Shown: positions 1-11,699 of the stretch, in pieces
Numbering within the stretch: the first letter of the stretch is position 1
Layout: each line of letters begins with the position of its first letter
Assembly: GCA_949130495.1 (NCBI GenBank)
Contig: OX422216.1
Location: 359,872,605 to 359,936,604 of the forward strand
Reading direction: 5' to 3'
Source: Sambucus nigra
Taxonomy: Eukaryota; Streptophyta; Magnoliopsida; Dipsacales; Adoxaceae
Length of the DNA stretch: 64,000 nucleotides
Translations under genes and position numbers: made by a program
The notes under the pieces: generated by a model
Told to the model about the DNA's origin: nothing
Database searches by the model: none
What the model saw: the letters and a program-made list of their open reading frames with translations, nothing else

Positions 1-367
1 ATCAATAAAAAAATATAACAAGATGGTCCACGAAGTCCTAAAACACTCTATTAATTAGGTCCATAAATAAAGCAGGAGCATTGGTTAGCCAAAAAGGCAT
101 GACTAAAAACTCATAGGACCCATATCTAGTTAAGAATGTAGTTTTGGACACATCCTGTTCTCGAATCCACAACTGATGATACTCAGTCCTCAAATCTATC
201 ATAGAGAAGTACGACGCTCCCCTTAATTGATCGAACAAATCATCGATTAGAGGTAATAGGTATTTGTTCCTGATGGTAACCTTATTCAATTCCTGATAAT
301 CAACACATAATCGGAGGGAACCATCTCTCTTCTTCACAAATAACACAGGAGCACCCGACGGCGACAT
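1..367 (-). pseudogene. Ty3/gypsy reverse transcriptase fragment
   Basis: Reverse transcriptase would copy the element RNA into DNA inside virus-like particles. Reading on the minus strand from 367, the frame shows the hallmark gypsy RT blocks in order: [27 protein letters not shown], a [16 protein letters not shown] block, [12 protein letters not shown], and [14 protein letters not shown] stop codon at 38-40 follows INRVF; the same frame then continues as DFVDHLVIFFID to the window edge, so the catalytic FIDD box is cut by the window. Two substitutions stand out: FSKIDLRSGYHQ has become [12 protein letters not shown], and PFGLTNAP has become PFWLTNAP. The protein cannot be functional because of the stop. 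It lies directly downstream of the protease frame of the same element. Lineage (Tekay/Del-like chromovirus) is inferred from overall similarity and from the long LTR; the integrase and any chromodomain lie outside the window. Confidence 0.93.
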
Positions 368-397
368 GCTACGCCGAATAAACCTTTACTCTAATAA

Positions 398-985
398 TTA
401 CTGAATTTGATCCCTTAACTCCCTCATTTCCATAAAAGACATACGATATGAAGCTCTAGCAATCGGTCGAGTTACCGATGCTAAATTAATCCCAAACTCG
501 ATCTCACGACTTAGAGGTAAACCCGAAATCTCCCTAAAAACATCCTCAAAGTCTCTAGCTAAAGGAATTGAATATAAGGAAATGACTATATCACGTGAAG
601 TCTCCTCCGTAATACAATATAAATACGTGCTCGAACCTCCCTCCGAAAGAGGCATAGCCAGTAGAAACATTTCTTTCCCCGAAATGGGAAAGACTATATT
701 CGTCCCATAACAATTTACCATAGCGTGGTATTTCACTAACCAATCCATACCCAAAATAACGTCATACCCGACCATATCCAAGATGAGTAAATCGTCCTCA
801 AAACATAAATTACCAAGGTCTATTCCTACTCTTTTACAAACAAAGAATATGAGTGAACCATCACCTATGGAAGATTCGACACTAGTAAAGGTACTCTTCG
901 CAGACTTAATCAACCCTGTCGATTGAGAAAAATGTCTAGAAATAAATGAGTGCATTACGCCCGTATCAAATAACACACGACCCAT
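398..985 (-). pseudogene. Ty3/gypsy aspartic protease and RT N-terminus
   Basis: This is the polyprotein segment that processes Gag-Pol and leads into RT. Near residues 7-9 of the open stretch is the active-site triplet in LFDTGVMHSFIS. About residues 70-90 carry the conserved flap/core region DVILGMDWLVKYHAMVNC. From about residue 145, DFEDVFREISGLPLSREIEF and the following SYRM block are the start of the RT domain. Two stop codons lie between this stretch and the RT block at 38-367, and the amino-acid similarity continues through them ([12 protein letters not shown]). The order gag-PR-RT on the minus strand fits one gypsy element whose LTR is at 2485-5177. The DTG triad is intact, but the polyprotein as a whole is broken. 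Confidence 0.92.
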
Positions 986-1092
986 ATACCCGTGAATGGG
1001 AAACTTACCCTCGATAGCTGGCAGCTCGGCTAAGGATGGGGGGAGTAAAGCATCCTGAATATGATAAACACGCCTATACTGAAGTTTCCCCG

Positions 1093-2301
1093 TTATAGAG
1101 GGACGACTAGAATAGGCATTGGTGGCAATAGATGCGCATGCTGATGTTGTGGAACCCTAGGCAACTGTCCCCCAATCAACTTTGGACAAGCCTTTTTAAA
1201 GTGACCCGGTTCCCCACACTGAAAATAACGACCCACCATATTCTCCAGATAACGGCCCCAATTATTATTTTGAAACTGCACCATGACTTGGCCCGAATGG
1301 TCTCGACCCTCATTATTACTTCAGCCTGTTTGGCCTTGTTGGCCCACCTGTTGCTACTTCTAGGCACCCTGACCATGCCTAAAACTGCCTCCACCAAAAT
1401 TAAATCCCCCAAAATGTTGTCTCTTGGATGAATCCCCCTGCTAGTTTTCCTTCTCTTTCTATTTTCTTACCGACGATTGTGATGAGGGTAGAGCCCCAGC
1501 GGCACCATTACCTCCTTGCTTTCTAACTTGACCCGAAACTGAAATATTCTTACTCCCTTGAATATGAAAACGGTGATCTTGGTAATGAAGCAAAGATGCA
1601 TTCATCACGTCACCAAATGTTTGTAAAGATGGATTTCCTAGCAAATGTTGTCGTATCCTCCAACGTAACCCTCCAACAAACTTCGATATCCTCCTTTCCT
1701 CCGGAATTACTTCATCCAGCATAAAGCTTGCTAGATGAGTGAATTCCTCTTCATACTCCGCAACTGAACGTTCTCATTGTACCACATCCTGGAGTGTCCT
1801 CCTCATCTCCTTTTGGACTGCGGGATGAAAATACTTTCGGTCAAACAAAACTTAAAAGTTAGATATAGATAAGGTATCCCGCTGCTCCGGTGTGGTCACC
1901 GACTCCCACCAGTTTAAAGATACTCCTACTACTTTGAAAGTGGCAAGGATGTGCTTCCGTTCCCTGCAACACTCTACCATTCGGAGATGACGTTGCATAT
2001 CTTTCTTCCCCTAGTTTGCTACTATCACATAAGAACCGCCCTAAAATTTTGGGGAGTGACCTTTTAAGAATGATTATGTAACTCTCTCCCATGGGGAAGG
2101 TCCCATATGGGCTTGCACCTCTGGCACTATCGGTTGTTGTGCTTGAGGAAATTGTTGATCCATGGTAGTCATTGCAGCGTTGACTGCCTGGGCGACGATG
2201 TTAACCACCTCTATGGCATTAATCATTCCTTACTGTGGAAGGTTCTACATTATCTTCTACAACTCGATTTTTCTTACCCGACGACCTTTTCTAGGTGGTA
2301 T
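1093..2301 (-). pseudogene. Ty3/gypsy gag (capsid and nucleocapsid), frameshifted
   Basis: Gag forms the capsid and binds element RNA. Three frames must be joined by eye. The N-terminal part (about 1859-2301) begins near a degraded PPRKGRR start and holds the ATFKVVGVSLNWWESV segment. The middle (1459-1850) contains SVAEYEEEFTHLASFM and RRISKFVGGLRWRIRQHLLG, typical of Retrotrans_gag. The C-terminal part (1093-1284) has a CCHC zinc knuckle, YFQCGEPGHFKKACP, in which the first cysteine has become tyrosine (codon near 1225-1227), so zinc binding should be lost. Several stops and frameshifts separate the pieces. The neighbours are the protease frame downstream and the primer-binding site and LTR upstream, all on the minus strand. 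The exact start is uncertain because the usual first ATG appears mutated. Confidence 0.88.
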
Positions 2302-2470
2302 TTGAGACGAAGAAACAACTGAATCAGAATACAATTTAAAACAACTTATCTTTGCAGAAAATTGCAAGCATATACAAACAAAATAGTCCTAAAAATAGGG
2401 CTCTATATCAAAGAACGCTACGATAGAACGTGATAAGTCCGCATAGATCCTAATAACTCAAGAATCTGAT

Positions 2471-2482
2471 GCTCTGATACCA
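2471..2482 (-). other. Primer-binding site, tRNA-iMet type
   Basis: The minus strand reads TGGTATCAGAGC, the standard plant primer-binding site complementary to the 3' end of initiator methionine tRNA. It lies two bases inside the LTR boundary at 2485, which fixes the orientation (minus) and shows that 2485-5177 is the 5' LTR. Confidence 0.93.
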
Positions 2483-2484
2483 TC

Positions 2485-4669
2485 TGTGACACCCCTCTTA
2501 TTAAAATAAGAGGTGGCCAGCCCAATACTCCATAAATACAGGAATCATAGATGGCCCATTCTTAGCATCACTGTCGTGAAAATAATAATACGAGATAACC
2601 ACCATTTATTTTAGAAATCGAATGTAAAATAAATTTTTGTAAGTTTAAAAAAAACCATTTAGACATCCAATTTAAAGAGATGGTGGATATAAATAAAGAT
2701 GGATAATAGTTTCACAATCATACACAACATAATAACTGAATAAGCTGTCGGTTAACAGACCAGTACAAGCGGTTACACCGAGTATTAAAAATAAATGTCA
2801 CAGTATATAAGCAAGTACAAAACTGGGGAAACATGCCCGAATGTTTATACTCATCATAACTAGAGTACACAAAAGATTGCAGCGTCTATAACAAATATCC
2901 TACAACATCCACAAAAATGTTATAGCTCCTGAACACTTGGATGGAAGGGAAAATGCGGGCGTCCATGCGGCGGAGCACCTAGACGTAAATAGAATCCATA
3001 CAAAACAAAGAGATAGAAACGGGTCAGGGCCGGGGTTGATATGATATACATGGAAATAGAATATATGACAGTTATGAATATATAACAACATGAACAAGCC
3101 TATCTTGCTCTTCATATTAAGAATAATCCTCACCTCTCAACTAAATTGCACAACCTAGCGCTACATCATATGTGGTGTTAACTATGCATTAATTCAAGAG
3201 AAATAACTCAATTTCAACTTAATAAGCTTACAATACAATTTTGCACAATATGACTTCACTAGTCCATTCCCCATTAGGAAACTTATTCCAAACTGTTGAT
3301 TTATAGAATACTTTATCCATCTACAAAATGTCATATTCGGGGGAATAGTTATAATCACAATATATAATGATTCTAAGACCATCCCTCCGGGAGTCACCCC
3401 ACTGGATGCGCCCCTAAATAACTATCATCTTCTAGGGCCTATCACCAAGACAACTTGGGCATCCTAAATCACGTCGCGTGGGAAGCGGCCATATACCTTC
3501 GATAGTGAGTCAGAACCATACCAGAATTACCTCACTTCGAATAAAATAACATAACAACATAACAATCGATCCTATGGCCGAGGACTATATTCACCCTGCA
3601 TTCACTAGCGAGGGGACTTCACCTCATTCACGTAACTTCCCTTAAAATAACATTTAGAGAGGTATGTATATGAAAATCGATATTCACAAGGTAAGCCAAT
3701 TGAAAAAATGTACATTACATTATAACCGGAGCCATATGTTTTTAACGACGTAAAACACAACATTCAATTATCTTTATATTAGTCTTCATGAATTAACAAC
3801 AACCCTATAAGCCATCAAGTATACTAGTACCTCATCCCAAGTCTAAAAGTTCACAATTTTATAACGCTTTTTCCCCCTACTCCTAGACTAGCTCACTATA
3901 TGAAAAGGACCCTCACCTTCTTCTAACAACTAATTAATCAATTCCCGAACTAAGCCTCAACACTCAATTTCTAACCTAGGTTATCGATACCCTTAATACT
4001 AGACTCTAATACTCTAGTTTTACTTAATGCAAGAAGGTTACTAGGTCTAACCCTTAAAAGAAATGAGGTAAGGAAAACTAAAGTTTTCAGGTGAAAACAA
4101 GGGACTGGTCGACCGACCCTTGACCCCCGATAAATCGCGCTTCTAAGGTTTTGCCTTAGAAGAAATGGAGTAAGACTAATCCTCAATGCCCAGTCGAATG
4201 GTCATGAGACCGCGGTCGACCGCTCTTTTTAAATATGCCTATCGAGAGAAGCAGAGGGCTTTTCTCTTTAGGCCCGGTCGACCGGGCTATGGACCGCGGT
4301 CGACTGCGCTCACCAGATCTCATGCACAAACTCCTCTTTTAACAAGCCAAACCCAAACCTCTAACCCTAATTCCTTCCCATATCCCAACCCCATCAACTA
4401 ACAACATTACCACAAAATTTGTACACAACAATAAACCAATATAATCAACTCAACTCTTACAAACAACAAGATCTAAGGGTTAAAGACCAAGATTTCTCGA
4501 AACCCACAATTTGTTCAATTCTTCCAAATACACAACTATCACCACAATTTATCCACATAAAAACATACATTTGCAAGTTAGAAACTTGCCTTAGCGTTGT
4601 AGTCTCGTATTTTCTTCCGGTAGCAACAAATTCAAGCTCCTATCTTCAATTCTCTCCCTTTTTCTCCCA

Positions 4670-4707
<38 letters not shown>

Positions 4708-5177
4708 AGGTTTAGAAGATATAAATGAGAATAAATGTTATTTGAAGACTTAAATTCCCATTAACACTAAATTCCATCCTTAAATGTTACTACACAATTA
4801 AAATGACTTGTAACAACATAATTAAGTCATAACCTGTCAAAAGTACCCGGAACCCAAAAATACAACATGGTACTTATTTTGACTATTTTGACCATTTTCG
4901 GACTAACCGCGCCCTCTAAATTGGCATCTTAGATAACATAAATCATTTCATGTTCCAACACCATTTTAAATCATAATCGTCGCTTTAGGCACAACGACAC
5001 AGTAAATCATAATATGATGCTATTTACATGCACTTAACAGTAAATATGCAGAAATCAGTAAATACTATCTCTTAAATTACTTAAAATAATATTTACTCCA
5101 ACTTCCTTTATTTGGTATAATTAACCCACATGGCAAATTAATATAAAAATAATTACTCAAAAATAAGGGGTATTACA
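2485..5177 (-). mobile_element. 5' LTR of minus-strand Ty3/gypsy element
   Basis: The plus strand starts TGTGACACCCC and ends GGGGTATTACA, an imperfect inverted pair (TGTRAYACCCC) typical of long Tekay/Del-type LTRs. The length is 2693 bp. The inner end touches the tRNA-iMet primer-binding site. A (CT)n run at about 4675-4703 and four GGTCGACC-like palindromes (4107-4305) lie inside. The block GAAACGGGTCAG at 3017-3028 is also found, in the opposite strand sense, in the solo LTR at 15478-19062 (CTGACCCGTTTC at 18519), so the two LTRs are related. The partner LTR is outside the window, so no target duplication can be checked; the outer flank reads TAGTA. Confidence 0.9.
4107..4305. repeat. Cluster of GGTCGACC palindromes in LTR
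   Basis: Four near-identical palindromic sites occur within 200 bp: 4107-4114, 4214-4221, 4276-4283 (extended to CCCGGTCGACCGGG) and 4298-4305 (GGTCGACT). Such spacing is unlikely by chance in AT-rich sequence. The function is unknown. Confidence 0.75.
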
Positions 5178-6040
5178 TAGTATAGCACATAAACCGATCA
5201 ACTATCTCAAGAACCACCACACCAAAATCACATATATAATTAGAAAGACACCACTCGAATCTGACATCCGTACCACGATACAACCTTCGACTTGTACAAA
5301 TAGATGATCATCTCTCTTGCCCGCACATAACGATGTCCTACTTTTATTACCTTCAGGATATCTAACGCGTACTAGTAAAGTTTAAGGTCGTCTCAAACAC
5401 ATGTCGTAATTATGGTATGGGATTATTCACCACGTATACCCATCAGAAATACATCCTACCATAACCAAGACTTATAAAATTAATATCTCCGAAGATTATC
5501 TCAATCGCGAGTACCTAGACATGTGACCAAAAGGTAAAATATGACTAAATAAGAGCTTGTCTACTCACTGGAGTACTAGTGTGCTCCGCATCGCACATTC
5601 CCCATCTTGGAATCCCCCTAGTACGCCTACTAACGAGAACTCAGATGTGCATTGCACATAAAACACACAAGAAATTTTCCACCCTTACTAATGGGCTAAA
5701 GCATACATATGAGTAACCCTAATAATTGGGTTAATCTAAATCACAGACGTATAGACCCTACGCTGCCATGGCATACTATCATCACTATCAAATAAAGGTA
5801 TATTAAATATATAATCTTACATTCATCCCATAATATCATAAAAATTGTATATAAAATCCATAACCTTTTATTTTGTCCCAAAATATATTAACCCTAACCT
5901 CTCAAGCTCCTAATTCTCGGTTTAATCTCACCATATCATACGTTAAAAAACCATAAATTAATTATTTTCAATTTTGATTAGCCCAATTATTTTCTCTAAA
6001 GATATCTTGTCTAGTTATGATTGCGCGCCTACTTTAAATG
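5178..6040. other. Unassigned AT-rich interval
   Basis: No reading frame of note, terminal repeat or RNA gene was recognised. It lies between a gypsy LTR and the gag palindrome, and is probably decayed element DNA. Confidence 0.5.
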
Positions 6041-7024
6041 AATGGGCATAAGGGTATTGGGGGAGCAACTCTCGGTTAGAACTAAGCGACTGTGAATACT
6101 CACAGGACGCAGGTGGGATAGGGACAATTTGATGAGTGGGGTGGTACGGTCCTCCTTGGGGGACAAAGGATGATGGATGGTGTTGTTGGTGGTGTGGATC
6201 ATGGTGGTGTTGGATAGGAGGGCGATGTTGCCTTTATGGGTTTTGGTGGATCACTGGTCGATTACCAACATGTTGTTGTGATTGTGATGGAGCAAGGTGA
6301 TTTTCGTACTTATAAGAAAAATTAGGATGGTACCTATTATTCGGATTGTAAGTAAACAACGGTGGTTAGGGTCTCCTAGTGGTATCAAAGGCACATGCTT
6401 GGTCTAGAGTGGGTTCGGGATCATCTTGAATAAGGGGGCACTTATGAGGTAAAAACTGATCCCTATTTTAAAATCTTGCTTCATGGCTTAAACACTTTGA
6501 CTAAGACAGTTGATGGTCTCAGTTGTTATATGCAACAAAATGTTTCTCTTTCTAAAGCAGTGATGAATTTTAACAAGTCTAGTTCTTCTTGTCATGTCTG
6601 TTTAAGTCAATATCATTTATCTCATTTGTGCCCCCCTTATTCAAGATGATCCTGAATCCACTCTATCCGAAGCATGTGCCTATGACACCACTAGGAAACC
6701 CGCACCATCGTCGTTTACTTACCATCCGAATAATAGGAACCATCCCTATTTTTCTTATAAGTACGACAATCACCTTACTCCAAACCAAAACGACATGTTG
6801 GTGGTCCACTAGGGTTCCACCAAAATTCGGAAAGGCAACATCGCCATCCTATCCAGCACCACCATGCTCCACACCACCAACAACACCATCAATTTTCCTT
6901 TGTCCCCGAAGGAGGAACATCCCACCCCACTCATCAAATTGTCCCTATCCCACCTCTGTCCTATGAGTATTCACAACCGCTTCGTTCTAATTAAGAGTTG
7001 GTCCCCTAACCCCCTTATGCCCCA
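6041..7024. repeat. Large inverted repeat made of gag sequence
   Basis: The left arm (about 6041-6448) is the reverse complement of the right arm (about 6621-7024), with a 172-bp spacer at 6449-6620. The inner ends match as TCATCTTGAATAAGGGGGCA against its complement at 6629-6650; the outer ends match around GGGCATAAGGG and its complement near 7010-7024. The arms are diverged by substitutions and small gaps but are clearly homologous throughout. The right arm and spacer are contiguous in the gag-like frame, so the left arm is the inverted copy. Confidence 0.88.
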
Positions 7025-7850
7025 CCACCCCAATCATCCACCTCCTCTATCGAGAATATTCTCACTCAATTTATCATGACTCAACAACAAACCATGGAAG
7101 CACAGACTCAAGCCATCCAAAGGCTTGAGCAATGTCTTAACCTGTTTGAGTCCAAGCAAGAGAAAGGTCATTTTCGAGTCAACCCATTCCTAAACCTAAA
7201 TGGAATGGACATGAGTCAGCTTATGAGGTTGGATTTACTTCCACTCCACCCACATACCAAGCGGATATGAAAGCGTTGAGTACTCTTTGATCAGGTAAAC
7301 TAGTTGACAATGGTGTTATTGTTCCCTATGATATTCCAATCCCACCCACCCAGAATTTCCCATTAGAACCACTCCTTAAGGTCCCACCATCCCATAAATC
7401 CACCGACAAGAATGCCTCTAAACGTACTGAGGCCACCATTGCTTTTGTCCCTAAATCCCCCTTCCCTCATAGGTTGGCCCCAACAAAGAAAGCTCAACAA
7501 TTTGATGAGATCGAGAAAGTTTTTCTGAATCTTCACATAAACATTCCATTCCTCATCGAGATTCAACAAGTTCCCTCCTATGAAAAATTCTTGAAGGACT
7601 TCAAGCGGCGGGCGAATGTACCTCGTGGTGCCTTTGTCACTGAGCAAGCCACGTCCCTCATCCATGAAAATGGTATTGTGAAGTATAAATACCCCGATTG
7701 TCCCACTGTCTCTTGCATGTTAGGAGATAAGTTCACTACTTGGGATTTGCTTGATCTTGGAGCAGTGTTAATTTCCTACCTTACTCTCTTTACCTTGAGT
7801 TAGGTTTACAAAACATGAAACCTACACGGGTTACTCTTCAACTTGCAGAC
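6449..7850 (+). pseudogene. Athila-like Ty3/gypsy gag C-terminus and protease
   Basis: This is a gypsy fragment of the Athila type. At 6590-6634 a complete CCHC knuckle, CHVCLSQYHLSHLCP (CX2CX4HX4C), marks the nucleocapsid part of gag. A glutamine-rich stretch follows at 7076-7200. At 7474-7803 an open stretch contains VFLNLHINIPFLIEIQQVPS and YEKFLKDF, then VSCMLGDKF and DLLDLGAVLISYL, which correspond to the conserved linker and protease of Athila elements, with DLGA as the catalytic triad region. After a stop at 7801 the same similarity continues as KPTRVTLQLADH until it is cut at 7851 by a CACTA terminus. Frameshifts and stops are present. No capsid N-terminus, RT or LTR from this element is visible in the window. 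Lineage assignment rests on motif recognition only. Confidence 0.82.
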
Positions 7851-7966
7851 CACTACACCAAAATGGTCAAATTGGCACCCTTCAACCGGCCAACCTTGTC
7901 ATAGTCATTTACCATGACAAAAAAAAACACGCATTTTTTTGTCATGGTCATTGATCGTGACATGTT
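7851..7966 (+). repeat. CACTA left terminus and subterminal hairpin
   Basis: The terminal repeat CACTACACCAAAAT is followed by an inverted pair: TTGTCATAGTCATTTACCATGAC (about 7897-7919) and GTCATGGTCATTGATCGTGAC (about 7941-7962), separated by A- and T-runs around ACACGCA. Subterminal inverted repeats of this kind are usual transposase-binding sites in CACTA elements. Confidence 0.75.
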
Positions 7967-8035
7967 CGAGACAATTATGTTAGTAAAAAAAAACTCCCTC
8001 TGCTTTTTTTCCATAGATTCTCATTCCCTCCATTT

Positions 8036-8425
8036 CTCTCTCTCTCTCTAGCGACTGCACACTCTCTCTCTCTCTACAACTTTGGTATGTTTTCTCTCTG
8101 TTTCTCCTCCATTTATATATATGTGTATGTATATGTGCATGTGTGTATATATGTGTGTGTAAATGTGAATGTGTGTGGGTGGTGTATATATGTGCATGTG
8201 GGGGGGAGGGGGCAGGGCTGGGGGGAGGGGAGGGGGTGTTTTTGAGCGTGTGTGTTTGTGTGTGTGTTTGTGTGTGTATATATGCGGGTGTGTATTTGCG
8301 TGTGTATGTGTGCGTGTGTATATGTGTGTGTGTGCGCGTGCGCGTGCGTGTGGTGGGCAACGAAAGTGGGGGGAGGGGCGGGGGGCAGGGGGTGTGTGGT
8401 TGTGTGTGTATATGTGCGTGTGTAA
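8036..8425. repeat. CT, GT and G-run low-complexity tract
   Basis: (CT)n runs lie at 8036-8075, and a long irregular GT/TATG tract at about 8105-8425 with strong purine/pyrimidine strand bias. Two G-run clusters at about 8200-8236 and 8366-8391 each have four or more runs of three or more G. The reading frames across it in both directions are repeat artefacts and are not genes. Confidence 0.85.
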
Positions 8426-8429
8426 ATTA

Positions 8430-9420
8430 GTGCCCCTTGTAAAAGAATTGATTGATCTAATATTGATTAGTTGTTAATTTTTTTTGTAAATTAATAGTTA
8501 GTGTCCCTTTCATCTGCAAGTAGGATTGCCTCTCATTGTAAATCAGTAAATTAATAATTGTACACTTTAATCATTAGTTGAATTGATGAAAATAATTAAT
8601 TGAGTAGATGAACTAGAAGGAGTACGGGATACACATTTGTTGTTTCCATTGCGGTTGGATTATAGTGGATCGATGTTGGGTTGGTTATTTTAAAAGTGGC
8701 ATGACCACTAGATTATTGTCCATATGGGGGTGGGATCTTTTCAACTTATTTGAAAATTACTTTGTATAACGAACAATATATATATAGTATGATAATTAAA
8801 TGAAACATACTTGAAATTACATATAGCGCGCATAGATACTAGCCTTTTAGTTCTTATGCGTACGCATTCAATAGCCCTTAGACCTGTTCGAGAGTCATTA
8901 CCCGTGTAATGAGATCTCTCGAATTGTCCCGTTTGGACAGTTTGGGACTGCATAATTTCTATATAATAATATTCTTAGTGGCTTAAAGTTGTTACTTTTG
9001 GAGGAAATTCTATAGTCGTATCCTAATGTTCTCTGGGTACATACTAGATTCACAAGTGTGACTGTTATTTCAATGATCAATTTTAATAACACTCACACTT
9101 GCCAAACTACGTCGTGTACTTGGAGAACTACAAGGATAAGCTGGCGATTTTTTCTTAAATCGTAACAATGTCCATGAGCTGTTAAGTATATTACAAAAAC
9201 ATGCAGTCTTGAATGGTATAGGACCACTCACCCTTTAGAGGAGATGGATGAAATATGAGTTTCTATTATAAATTGAATTTGAATTTGAATTTGAAATTTA
9301 AAAATCGAATGTAAATAAGACATAATTAAATGAAACATACTATAAATCTAAGTTTCGTTTATACTAATCCATGAATATACGCTTCTTACCTTTAATAGGT
9401 GATTAGTTGTGGTAGCTGTG
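8430..9420. other. Non-coding CACTA interior
   Basis: AT-rich sequence between the low-complexity tract and the transposase remnant. No reading frame or repeat of note was recognised. Confidence 0.45.
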
Positions 9421-10722
9421 ATGGGATATCCAAAATACAAAGAGTGGATGGGTGAGACAAATAGAATGGGGGATGTGTTTCGCAGAGGTGCTAATGAATT
9501 TGTTAAATACGCAACGAGATGTCATAATTATGGTAAGGTCTTTGAGTTGAAAACATTTTAACTATATTTATTAAGATTGGGTATGCAAGATATGTATCGA
9601 TTTTGGAGTTTTCATTGTGAATTGAAAGTTCCTTTTGTCCACGAACAACCTTCACAACAACATTCAACGAGTAGGATATATGTATAAGGGGATGGCATAG
9701 ATCATAATATGTTAGAGGATTTAGTTGATGATGCGTACGGAGTTTATAAAGAAGTGGAGAATGAGGTTACTGATAATGTACAAGGTTCAAGTGCTCGTGA
9801 AGATATCACAATAAACCTTGACGATGACTACCAAAGTTTAAAATTTAAGGCGACCCAACCGTTATACTCTGGCTGTGAGAAAGATCAAAAAACTTTACGT
9901 GCCATGGTTGATTTGCACAGTTTGAAGACGGAGTATGGTTTGTCTGGCAATAGCATGATAGGAATTCTGAAATGAGTGAAGGGCTTACTACCCAAGGAGA
10001 ATACGCTTCCAAATAGTTATCCTGTTATGAAAAACAATTTAAAAGGTTTGGGAATGAAGTATAAATAGATTCATGCTTGTTTGTATGACTTCATACTATA
10101 CCGAAAGGAGTATGAAAATCTCGATCGTTGTCCGGTATGCGATGAACCTAGATATGTCCAATCTACTGGTAAGGAAGGCATAAGCTCAAAAGTTCATCAA
10201 AAAGTGTTGAAATATTTTCCCGTTGGGCCTAGATTAAAGTGATTTTTTATAGTACCATGGATAGCGGAGGCAATGACTTGGCATGCTAGGGCAGAAGTAG
10301 GAGTTAATCTTATGCTTCATCCTATTGATTATAAAGCTTGGAGGAGGATGGATTATGAGTATCCTGATTTTGTTAGAGAACAGCGCAACATTAATTTTTT
10401 ATATCAACAGATAGTTTCAATCCATTTGGAAATCTAAGCACCAATCAGAGTGTATGTCCAGAGAGCCTAGCCCCACTCAACCTCCCTCCTTCACAGTGTA
10501 TGAGACCTGAATTTTTGATGATGTCTTTGTTGATACCTGGGCCAAAGGCACCAAGTGATGACATCGATGTCTACCTGGCTCCTTTGGTAGAAGAATTAAA
10601 TGAGTTATGGGAAGAGGGTGTTCAATAATTTGACTCTTTTAGAAAAAAAGAGTTTACGTTGAAGGCCATGTTGATGTGGGCAATTCATGATTTTGAAGCT
10701 TATGGGACATTATCCGGTTGTG
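9421..10722 (+). pseudogene. CACTA (En/Spm) TNP2 transposase, degenerate
   Basis: TNP2 is the catalytic transposase of plant CACTA elements. The start, with YKEWMGETNRMGDVFRRGANEFVKYA, matches the transposase-associated N-terminal domain. About 9709-9975 gives the DDAYGVYKEVENE region and QPLYSGCEKDQKT (the family motif is PLYPGC). Further on come LLPKENTLPNSYPVMKN, IHACLYDFILYRKEYENLD, CPVCDEPRY, FNPFGNLSTNQSV-like sequence, SLLIPGPKAPSDDIDVYLAP, LVEELNELWEEGVQ and LMWAIHDFEAYGTLSGC, in the canonical order. Stops and at least two frameshifts (near 9975, 10060, 10240, 10437 and 10628) break it. It stops abruptly at about 10722, where minus-strand Tat RNase H sequence begins, so the C-terminal catalytic part is missing. 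It lies 1.6 kb inside the CACTA left terminus at 7851, which fits its origin. Confidence 0.9.
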
Positions 10723-11440
10723 TAGTATTCCTCCTCAGTAATGAGTTCAATGTGGTACCAATAGGTAGGCTTAGTTTATTTTTGAACCAGGAAAGGGTCC
10801 ACTATTATTCCTTCGGGCATATCGACCATGGAGGCCTAGGTGGCAAAGGCATCAGCTAGGTTATTTTTTACACGAGGTAAGTAGTGTAAGGTGACATCCT
10901 TAAACTGGGAGGCCAGTTCTTCAAGGTGGGCATGGAAGGGTATGATTTTTTCATCTTTTACTTTTATTTTCTGAGGATTTTGCCAATGATAAGATAAACA
11001 TCTCCGTAGATGTCTAAGTGATGGATTCATTTTTTTAGGGTGATCTTGAGGTTTATAGTGCATGCCTTATACTTAGTCATGCTGTTAGTGCAGGGGAAAT
11101 CTAGTCTGATGGAAAGTGAGGTGTGAGAGCCATTAGGAGTGATCAAGAGTATCCAAATACTGTATCCCTTTTTGTCTCTATCGAAGAACATTTTCCATCA
11201 GAGGTCCTCCTGAGAGGTGCAGAGAATATTTTCCTCTGGGAATTCAGAGACACAAATATCGACCTCTTTTGTCGGGTAATCACCAAGGTAGTTAGAGATG
11301 GCTCTCCCATTCATGGCTTTTTGGGTAACATAAAAAATATCAAACTTGGCTAACAACATCAACCATCAAGCGATTCAGTTAGACATGTTAATCTAGCAAG
11401 TACTTAATGGGATCCATGAGGGATATAAGTCTAATGGGAA
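10723..11440 (-). pseudogene. Tat element RNase H
   Basis: RNase H removes the RNA strand after reverse transcription. On the minus strand, 11063-10836 reads through HAHLEELASQFKDVTLHYLP followed by RVKNNLADAFAT, the well-conserved C-terminal RNase H motif of Tat/Ogre elements (family pattern YLPR..N..ADALAT). Beyond a stop the similarity continues as ASMVDMPEGIIVDPF and then a YWYHIELITEEEY segment, the linker to integrase, and ends at the junction near 10722. The N-terminal half, up to about 11440, is recognisable only weakly. Stops make it non-functional. Confidence 0.8.
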
Positions 11441-11699
11441 AGGCAAGTATGTAATGTCATAGCTTTTGTGTGACCTAGACCATGGGAACACATGATATCT
11501 CCAAAGTAGTGTTGTTGTCTTCTTACCTAGATAAGTTTTAGGTGGAGTAGTAAATGGATATTTTGTTTTGGTATTCTTTAATGTATTGTGCTAGTAAAGC
11601 CCCAGCTGCAATATCTTTCACGGTCTAATATATGAGTATGAGGAGACTTGGATACGTAGGCATAAGCATCGAAGGTCGAGTAAGTTACCACTTGATTCG

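Noticed and set aside
7980..8477. Open frames rich in T/H/R (minus) or V/C/G (plus) around 8.0-8.5 kb
   Set aside because: They are products of the GT/CT low-complexity tract and show no domain.
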